The position numbers and the translations under genes are program-made. The notes beneath the pieces are model-generated. The model made no database searches. It was given only the letters and a program-made list of their open reading frames with translations, and was not told the origin of the DNA. Positions 59,155 through 64,000 of a stretch of DNA of 64,000 bases are shown here, in pieces. Numbering within the stretch: position 1 is the first letter of the stretch; each line of letters begins with the position of its first letter. Origin of the DNA: a virus; the IMG/VR virus record IMGVR_UViG_3300035670_000160, positions 1 through 64,000 of that record; one strand, given 5' to 3'.

Positions 59155-60234
59155 ATGTTTATTTCTAAAAATAAGCATTTAGCTGTGTTAAGTTATTGTT
59201 TTTTCGGTGTTTTTTTGGGGGGTGTTGTTCATCAGATGTGGATGTCAAGCAAGATTGAAAGTTTACAGCGGGTGATAGAGGAGCAACTAGAGGGTACTTT
59301 GACAGAGAACGCGCGCGCGTTATCGAGCTTAAGAGATGATATTAAGACTGCTCAAGCTCAGATGGTGTCTCCTTCAGAGATGAGAGAAATAAGTAAGGGA
59401 GTGTTGAGTGAGTATGACTCACAGACTCAGACAGCTATTTCCAAGTTTAAGGAAGAGACAGGGGCTCAGATAACGAGTATAGCTCAGAGATTCTCATCTA
59501 TGGAAATAAGACTAAGTAGAGGTCGTTCTGAGGTGGGGCAGGGGACACCGACAAAACCAGCACCTGAGAAGTGGCAGGGGATAAAAGCAGACCAAGTAGG
59601 TTGGTGTATTTCTTCGCCTTCAAGTTGTGAGGTACTTCCATTTACTTGGAACTCAGAGAATCAAGTAAATGGACAGAGTGTAGCGAGTTTTGAGGCGACT
59701 AACTTTTGGGAACAAAACTTTAACTTGAAGTTAAACTTGATGTTTAAAGTACTGACCATAGGATTTAGTGAGGCTGATGGTGAGGGAGCCGTTCAGAATC
59801 AGGGGGTACACATACAAGCTGGTTATTTTGACAAAGAGGGTCGTTTTGTAGTCTTATCTGAGGATAAGATGTTAAAGGGCGACTCTAGGATAGACCCGAA
59901 GTTCTTTTACACGCCCAGAGTGTCGCCAAACAATATAAAAACTGCAACACTAGGCTTCTTCTCACCCACTTTTGTTGTGGGTGTCGGATATAGCCTTTTA
60001 AGGCATGATATAGGATTGTTAATTGGGGGGGGCTTGCTCAATTTCAAGCGAGGAGACTTCCGCTTAGGTGCTAACGCATTTATAAATGCCGAACAGATAA
60101 GCGGAGGTATTTTTGGGTCATATCACCCAAGATTTGCAAATCGTTCTTTGAATGTAGCCCCGATGTTGGGGGGGTTGGTCAATAAAGACCTGAATTGGTC
60201 TTTGCAATTTGGATTATTATTTCAGGTGTGGTAA
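59155..60234 (+). CDS. Envelope-spanning protein: membrane anchor, coiled coil, beta-barrel-like end
   Basis: 359 residues. One N-terminal membrane helix (LAVLSYCFFGVFLGGVVHQM), a ~100-residue coiled coil (IESLQRVIEEQLEGTLTENA), a Pro-rich joint, then a C-terminal ~200-residue region of alternating strands (VVGVGYSLLRHDIGLLIGGG, LRLGANAFINAEQ-like) ending in QFGLLFQVW, an aromatic end like outer-membrane proteins. It might link inner and outer membrane. A G8 run (60025-60032) lies in the strand region. Confidence 0.5.
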   Translation: MFISKNKHLAVLSYCFFGVFLGGVVHQMWMSSKIESLQRVIEEQLEGTLTENARALSSLRDDIKTAQAQMVSPSEMREISKGVLSEYDSQTQTAISKFKEETGAQITSIAQRFSSMEIRLSRGRSEVGQGTPTKPAPEKWQGIKADQVGWCISSPSSCEVLPFTWNSENQVNGQSVASFEATNFWEQNFNLKLNLMFKVLTIGFSEADGEGAVQNQGVHIQAGYFDKEGRFVVLSEDKMLKGDSRIDPKFFYTPRVSPNNIKTATLGFFSPTFVVGVGYSLLRHDIGLLIGGGLLNFKRGDFRLGANAFINAEQISGGIFGSYHPRFANRSLNVAPMLGGLVNKDLNWSLQFGLLFQVW

Positions 60235-60237
60235 TTC

Positions 60238-61032
60238 TTACCACTCATAACCACCGAAGTCTTTGGGGTACTGCATTAACTTAGCGATGTCTTTGCGCGC
60301 TTTGCTTCTCTTCGCGCCAATCTTTTCCGCGATGAAGTCAAGGCGAGCCGCGAGACCCTGTAGCTGTTCATCTCTGCTAGAGCCTGTTACGATACCTGTG
60401 AGAGTGCCATAAGGCTCGCTTGTGAGATAAGGACCCTTCATCATAAACTTTAGTGCGCTAGGGGTACACCTTACAGTAAAGACATACTCGTCACCCTTGA
60501 ACTCATTGTCTTTTGTACGATTCCATTTTGCACCAAGATACCCACTATATCTGGAGTTCTTGGACTTAGAACCATTTAACAGGTAATACACATCATCATA
60601 TGTGGGGGTTAACTCAATCAGCTCCATGCCAACTTCTTCGTTACCCCAATCAGCAACCTCTAAAGACCTCTCCTTAATCATGTTCAAGACATCTTCAAAC
60701 TTGTATGTGAAGGAGCTACCCCCTTGAGGGTACTCAATCTCATAACCCTGATCGTTTAAGAAAATATAAAAGCGGGGCTGTAAGACAATTACAGGATTAT
60801 CGCCTACATACTTAATCTTGGCATCAAGGAAGCCGTTTCTTCTAGCAAACTGAACTAAATCTGAAGCGTCCTTCTCCATGTCTAGGATAGTACGATCTCC
60901 TAGCTTGCGAGGGCTTCTCCTTGAGTCATACGCGGGAGGGGGTGTAGGGACGCGGCGAGGGCGGGGGGCGGCGGTACGCTCTAGATAGCTGATACGCTCT
61001 TCAAGGTTCATCAAAGATGAATAAGACATCAT
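60238..61032 (-). CDS. Hypothetical protein with N-terminal coiled-coil tag
   Basis: 264 residues; the second ATG (61029) has better RBS spacing to GGAGAG. The N-terminal MNLEERISYLERTAA is a short coiled coil followed by a Pro/Arg linker (PRPRRVPTPPPAYDSRR). The folded remainder includes ASDLVQFARRNGFLDAKIKY and YVFTVRCTPSALKFMMKG. A strong 11-bp hairpin is upstream. Not recognised. Confidence 0.5.
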   Translation of the reverse strand: MMSYSSLMNLEERISYLERTAAPRPRRVPTPPPAYDSRRSPRKLGDRTILDMEKDASDLVQFARRNGFLDAKIKYVGDNPVIVLQPRFYIFLNDQGYEIEYPQGGSSFTYKFEDVLNMIKERSLEVADWGNEEVGMELIELTPTYDDVYYLLNGSKSKNSRYSGYLGAKWNRTKDNEFKGDEYVFTVRCTPSALKFMMKGPYLTSEPYGTLTGIVTGSSRDEQLQGLAARLDFIAEKIGAKRSKARKDIAKLMQYPKDFGGYEW

Positions 61033-61039
61033 TCTCTCC

Positions 61040-61077
61040 TATATCACAGGGTCTGAGACTAAGACTCCTGTGATATA
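61040..61077 (-). promoter_or_regulatory. 11-bp hairpin upstream of a minus-strand gene
   Basis: TATATCACAGG (61040-61050) pairs perfectly with CCTGTGATATA (61067-61077), with a further GTCT/AGAC inside. On the minus transcript it ends just before GGAGAG of the gene starting at 61032. Confidence 0.65.
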
Positions 61078-61089
61078 AAAGAAATAAAA

Positions 61090-61314
61090 TCAAGGCTGGA
61101 TGTTGAAGTCCGACCTCGAAATAGCTCTTGCGTTGAGTTGGTTACCCTCTACAAATACCTCAAAGAATCCGTCAAACTTTAATATGTTGCCTTTGAGGTC
61201 TGTAATCTTCAAACTTATGACTTTAGAAGGTTCTTTTGTGGGTACTTCTAAAGACTCAACTTCGAAACACTCTGCTAACAGAGAGAAGTCACACCACTTG
61301 TCATTTTCAATCAT
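61090..61314 (-). CDS. Small hypothetical protein
   Basis: 74 residues from MIENDKWCDFSLLAECFEVE, ATG behind AAAAAGGA. Beta-rich (VISLKITDLKGNILKFDGFF). The upstream in-frame extension covers the octamer palindrome and lacks an RBS. Not recognised. Confidence 0.4.
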   Translation of the reverse strand: MIENDKWCDFSLLAECFEVESLEVPTKEPSKVISLKITDLKGNILKFDGFFEVFVEGNQLNARAISRSDFNIQP

Positions 61315-61345
61315 TCTATGTTCCTTTTTGCCTAGATTCAACACG

Positions 61346-61363
61346 AGAAATAATATTATTTCT
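61346..61363. repeat. 18-bp perfect palindrome of two octamers
   Basis: AGAAATAATATTATTTCT: two octamers in inverted order with a two-base centre, upstream of the minus gene at 61314. It is the tightest pair in the window and a good candidate for a dimeric protein site. Confidence 0.85.
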
Positions 61364-61410
61364 GTGTTTGGCAGAAACATAAATGAGATTTATAGAGGCT
61401 GCAAGTTTTT

Positions 61411-61596
61411 TTAGCGAACACGCTCCCAAAGGTTTTGAGCGATTTCGACCTTAACAACTTGGATGTTTGTCTCTGAATTCTCTAGGAGCTTCTTTGCTTC
61501 CCTCGCCTTTGAACGAGACTCGAAAAAAGAACCTGACTGTGTCTTGATAAGATTATTGCTTGAGTCCATGAGTGTGTAGATCGTTGTGGTCTTCAT
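61411..61596 (-). CDS. Small hypothetical protein
   Basis: 61 residues, RBS TAGGAAATAAT. Beta-alpha-beta pattern (TTIYTLMDSSNNLIKTQSGS, KAREAKKLLENSETNIQVVK). Possibly a small regulator. Not recognised. Confidence 0.4.
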   Translation of the reverse strand: MKTTTIYTLMDSSNNLIKTQSGSFFESRSKAREAKKLLENSETNIQVVKVEIAQNLWERVR

Positions 61597-61639
61597 ATTA
61601 TTTCCTACGGGTTGAGGGGGATGGATAGAGAATATACCA

Positions 61640-62023
61640 TCAAGGTTGATAGTTTATGTAAAGACTGAGATTAGATTTATCAAACCCGTATTTCCAATAA
61701 TACTTATTGAGAAGAGTGTGGTGGTATTCACCTTCTAGAGAACAGAATACTATGGCTTTCATGACTTCTCCAGAGTCTGTTACAACCTCTAACATCTTAT
61801 GTTTGTTTTGATATGTCTTAGTGATTTCATGGAGTATTTCATCATCTATTGTATATAAGAGTCCTTCTACGAAACCATTAAGGACAGGCGTTAAGACTGA
61901 CCCTCTCTTTGTAGGTAGTAGTTGATACCCTTTCAGATATGCGAACTTAAATATCTGTGCATTAGGGTATGACTCGTAAAACGAGTTTTGGTCTAGATGA
62001 CATAAGTAAGTGAAGTATTTCAT
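61640..62023 (-). CDS. Gamma-glutamylcyclotransferase (GGCT)-like protein, tentative
   Basis: 127 residues. MKYFTYLCHLDQNSFYESYP, FKFAYLKGYQLL and GFVEGLLYTIDDEILHEITK follow the order of GGCT/AIG2 folds (YxxYGSNL, gYxL, GxLY-I/L). The first motif is degenerate (YLCHLD), and the catalytic Glu is not certain. An enzyme of glutathione or gamma-glutamyl-amine turnover would be the family role; it may be inactive. Confidence 0.45.
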   Translation of the reverse strand: MKYFTYLCHLDQNSFYESYPNAQIFKFAYLKGYQLLPTKRGSVLTPVLNGFVEGLLYTIDDEILHEITKTYQNKHKMLEVVTDSGEVMKAIVFCSLEGEYHHTLLNKYYWKYGFDKSNLSLYINYQP

Positions 62024-62080
62024 ATTTCTCCTTTATCATTGGAGCGTTCTACCAAGACGCTGAAATGAATGGAGGAGTAT

Positions 62081-62449
62081 ATGGGAGCAGGTTTATTATT
62101 TCTAAATGCGGGTAGAGCTTTAGTGTTAAAGCGAGCGGATACGGGTCTTTGGAACTTCCCCGGAGGGAAATCAGAAGACTTTGAGTCTCCTTTAGAGACC
62201 GCGTATCGAGAAGCGAGTGAAGAGATTGGTTTTTTGCCTTCTTGTAGAGTGCAAGGACACCATGAACAATTAGGTTATGTTTTATTTTTCGCTCATTGTA
62301 AGAACGCTTTTGCGCCTGTTCTAAACAAAGAACACACCGAGTATCGGTGGATACCCCTACAGGAGTTGGCTTTCTTGAGACTCCATCCGCGAGAAATAAG
62401 AGGAGTAGATTATCTATTAAGGACTCTCAATACACCGAAAAAGAGGTAG
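62081..62449 (+). CDS. Nudix hydrolase
   Basis: 122 residues from the ATG behind GGAGG. A perfect Nudix box GGKSEDFES...REASEEIGF spans about residues 27-49 (Gx5Ex7REUxEExGU). MutT-like enzymes hydrolyse nucleoside diphosphates linked to another group. The substrate is not readable; in phages these clear oxidised dNTPs or alter NAD/cap metabolites. The next gene starts nine bases on. Confidence 0.9.
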   Translation: MGAGLLFLNAGRALVLKRADTGLWNFPGGKSEDFESPLETAYREASEEIGFLPSCRVQGHHEQLGYVLFFAHCKNAFAPVLNKEHTEYRWIPLQELAFLRLHPREIRGVDYLLRTLNTPKKR

Positions 62450-62457
62450 CTTATATC

Positions 62458-62934
62458 ATGTCACAAGATGTTCAGAAAGTTCGGAGGATTGTTTTTGATT
62501 TGGTTGAAATAGCACACGAAGAAATATTGAGCTATTTGACCCAGAGTAAAGACCCTTTAGTGAAGTTGATTGCGCTAAGAAAGTTTAAATATGGGTATGG
62601 ACTCCCTTCGGGGGTGTCGAAATATTCGAGAGAGTTTAAAGCATTAGGTGACTTGTATGCTCGAAAGAAAAAAGACTACGATAAGATTAGAGTTTTCTAT
62701 GAGCAAGACCGCAAGTTGATCACCCGATACCAAGAGGCAGAAATAAATACGCTTGTGGTAGAAGCCATGAAATGGGCACACACCTATTGGAGTGCGATTT
62801 TCATGGCTCGTCTGTTAGTGAGGGTGGGCGATGAACAGAAAATTATTTCTATACGAAAAGAGTTAGCTCTTTTCCCAAAGAAAAGATTAGACCCGCCCTA
62901 CGCTAACTTAATAGAAATTCTCTTTGAGGAGTAA
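62458..62934 (+). CDS. Hypothetical helical protein
   Basis: 158 residues from MSQDVQKVRRIVFDLVEIAH, ATG eight bases after GAGG. Fully helical (LYARKKKDYDKIRVFYEQDR, KWAHTYWSAIFMARLLVRVG). An in-frame start near 62347 would overlap the Nudix gene and lacks an RBS. Not recognised. Confidence 0.45.
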   Translation: MSQDVQKVRRIVFDLVEIAHEEILSYLTQSKDPLVKLIALRKFKYGYGLPSGVSKYSREFKALGDLYARKKKDYDKIRVFYEQDRKLITRYQEAEINTLVVEAMKWAHTYWSAIFMARLLVRVGDEQKIISIRKELALFPKKRLDPPYANLIEILFEE

Positions 62935-62946
62935 ATAATCTGATAT

Positions 62947-62972
62947 AGCTCTTTCTGGCAACAAAAGGAGCT
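62947..62972 (+). promoter_or_regulatory. TCTGATAT box and hairpin sequestering an RBS
   Basis: AGCTCTTT (62947-62954) pairs with AAGGAGCT (62965-62972) with one G-U pair; the 3' arm is the AAGGAG site of the gene at 62980. A TCTGATAT box at 62939-62946 directly precedes the first arm, so the hairpin would sit at the very 5' end of that RNA. Confidence 0.6.
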
Positions 62973-62979
62973 GTGTTAG

Positions 62980-63309
62980 ATGAGTTTCACATCTAAAGAT
63001 TTGAGAGAGTTGATGTCTCAGCCTAAGCCGAGACATGGAGACTTCTTGTATATCATTCAAGCCAAACAAAGTGGTCATCTCAAGATAGGTAGGACTAAAG
63101 ATGTCCCCACTCGACTTAGAAGTCTCCAAACGGGAAATAGTGATGAACTCAGACTTATAATGAGCTTTGAAGGTTGGGGGTGGCGAGAAAGACGCATACA
63201 TGAGGACTTAAAGAAGTGGAGATTGAAGGGTGAATGGTTTTTAGCTGAATGTATAGACCATTTGCCTATTGACATATATGAGCTGATTGACCTCACTCTA
63301 TTAGACTAG
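62980..63309 (+). CDS. GIY-YIG nuclease, T5orf172/MUG113 type
   Basis: 109 residues. GDFLYIIQAKQSGHLKIGRT is the degenerate GIY-YIG start (LYII...KIGRT), with DVPTRLRSLQTGN and then RERRIHEDLKKWRLKGEWF, the conserved helix and KGEWF end of T5orf172 proteins. Stand-alone nucleases of this type are common in phages. Function in DNA processing is inferred. Confidence 0.8.
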   Translation: MSFTSKDLRELMSQPKPRHGDFLYIIQAKQSGHLKIGRTKDVPTRLRSLQTGNSDELRLIMSFEGWGWRERRIHEDLKKWRLKGEWFLAECIDHLPIDIYELIDLTLLD

Positions 63310-63416
63310 ATTTCATCTCATCTTCAGAGGGCTTTGAGCTCTCCGACGGCGAGATTAATATATTTCTTTTTGTCTTAGTACGCCCCCCCGTTTTAGCAGA
63401 AATATAAATTCACGAA

Positions 63417-63434
63417 GCGAGCAACTCGCCTTTT
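63417..63434 (+). terminator. Short GC hairpin followed by T-run
   Basis: GCGAG-CAA-CTCGC (63417-63429) is followed by CTTTTAT, fitting a small intrinsic terminator in the 235-base gap 63310-63544. I see no convincing gene in that gap. Confidence 0.4.
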
Positions 63435-63501
63435 ATCGGCATATCTCTGTGCCACTCTCCTTATTTCTAGTTTAGCTTGGTTATAAAACCACTAAACACT
63501 T

Positions 63502-63509
63502 TCTGATAT
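63502..63509 (+). promoter_or_regulatory. TCTGATAT box before the helicase gene, with upstream inverted repeat
   Basis: TCTGATATGAG, 36 bases before the ATG at 63545. Just upstream, GTTTAG..TGGTT-ATAA-AACCA.CTAAAC (63472-63497) forms an imperfect inverted repeat that could be an operator or the binding site of the activator. Confidence 0.45.
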
Positions 63510-63544
63510 GAGTCGGGACTCCCTCAACTTGCAAGGCGGTACAT

Positions 63545-64000
63545 ATGGAGAATGATAAGCTCTTAGCGACGATTGAGAAACTTCGTCAGGTGCGTATAAA
63601 AGACGACCTTAAGGCTCCCCCCTCAAACATTTTAAAGACGACCCTAGACAACGGCAATCCGTTGACCCTTAGGCAGTATCAGATTCAGGGCATACTTCAC
63701 CTTTTGGCGATGCCCCGCTTCGTCTTAGGTGATGATACGGGCTTAGGGAAGACACTCCAAACAATCGCGGCGCTGTCTTATTTATGGGATAAGAACCCAA
63801 ATATCCCCGCTCTTATCTGCACCACCAAGAGCGCGGTGGGTCAATGGGAGTCAGAGTTTGACCGGTTTACTAACGGCGTAAAGGTCTTCAAAGTGTTGGG
63901 GACTAAGCCTAAGCGTCAGAAGACTATTTCTGAGTTTAAGACTGCGACTGGTCCGAAAGTCCTTATATTAGGGTATAGAACTGCGGTGATGGACTTCGAC
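63545..64000 (+). CDS. SNF2-family helicase, N-terminal part
   Basis: 152 residues to the window edge. TLRQYQIQGILHLL matches the Q-motif region, LGDDTGLGKTLQTIAAL is Walker A (motif I), ICTTKSAVGQWESEF motif Ia and LILGYRTAV motif Ib. SNF2-like ATPases remodel DNA-protein complexes; in phages they often work in replication or recombination. The start has AAGGCGG upstream. The rest lies outside the window. Confidence 0.9.
   Translation, partial: MENDKLLATIEKLRQVRIKDDLKAPPSNILKTTLDNGNPLTLRQYQIQGILHLLAMPRFVLGDDTGLGKTLQTIAALSYLWDKNPNIPALICTTKSAVGQWESEFDRFTNGVKVFKVLGTKPKRQKTISEFKTATGPKVLILGYRTAVMDFD

Larger units (their letters stand above)
432..63468. repeat. Dispersed octamer AGAAATAA / TTATTTCT, about 100 copies
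   Basis: Reading by eye I counted about 104 exact copies: about 61 TTATTTCT and 43 AGAAATAA on the given strand. One or a few would be expected in 64 kb. Copies lie inside genes on both strands, in ribosome binding sites (the string GGAGAAATAAGATG occurs before several starts) and at gene ends. Flanking bases are not conserved. Single-mismatch forms such as GGAAATAA or AGAAATAT are much rarer. Density and two-way orientation resemble DNA uptake sequences of Neisseria or Pasteurellaceae, but the function here is unknown. Confidence 0.9.

Noticed and set aside
63310-63544. A possible 20-codon minus-strand frame with AAGGAG and GTG start
   Set aside because: Too short and without any supporting feature; the gap seems to hold a terminator and promoter instead.

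Overview
The window reads as one contiguous piece of a large (probably jumbo) contractile-tailed bacteriophage genome. It is about 58% A+T and densely packed, with short intergenic gaps and many ATGA, GTGA and TAATG overlaps. Phage hallmarks are a giant contractile tail sheath, virion-type proteins, a five-gene tRNA set, a TK1-type thymidine kinase, a TOPRIM primase core, a sigma-like factor, three DNA methyltransferases, an M15 endolysin, a Nudix hydrolase, GIY-YIG nucleases and the start of a SNF2 helicase. A lipoprotein, several exported or membrane proteins and a beta-barrel-like protein suggest a Gram-negative host. No integrase, attachment site, insertion sequence or CRISPR array was found.

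Layout. 1-8.2 kb: the end of an unknown gene, a multi-HTH protein and a run of likely virion proteins (collagen-like tail, basic protein with a Dps-like domain, proteins with a shared LAY-P-LR-LLP motif). 8.3-10 kb: a lipoprotein, a class III nucleotidyl cyclase with membrane segments, and an overlapping membrane/coiled-coil gene. 10-14 kb: a DUF6321-like protein, an N6/N4 methyltransferase and a eukaryote-type (GSII) glutamine synthetase. 14-20.6 kb: tail module with the 1608-residue sheath. 20.6-30.5 kb: SAP-containing protein, thymidine kinase, sigma-like factor, primase core, tRNA-Thr, a 5mC methyltransferase and small genes. 30.5-38 kb, minus strand: virion-like proteins including three tandem paralogues, an Ntn (C45-like) hydrolase and zinc-ribbon proteins. 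38-46 kb: small genes, a 2H phosphoesterase and a paralogous membrane-protein family. 46.2-46.5 kb: tRNA-Glu, Lys, Leu, Leu and a strong terminator. 46.5-49.4 kb: GIY-YIG and DnaJ-like genes, then a cytosine methyltransferase gene with a second long open frame over its whole length. 49.5-54.7 kb: lysis and envelope genes (M15 endolysin, exported proteins, spanin-like coiled coils). 54.8-57.8 kb: virion proteins and a zincin. 57.7-64 kb: DUF2325-like protein, envelope protein, Nudix hydrolase, GIY-YIG nuclease and SNF2 helicase start.

Four genome-scale patterns stand out. (1) The octamer AGAAATAA/TTATTTCT occurs about 100 times in both orientations, several times as tight inverted pairs. (2) Many start codons are preceded by hairpins that contain or abut the Shine-Dalgarno sequence. 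(3) A TCTGATAT box recurs upstream of genes and is probably part of a phage promoter. (4) The methyltransferase at 47.7-49.4 kb carries two overlapping frames, and an internal duplication shows selection on the second frame.
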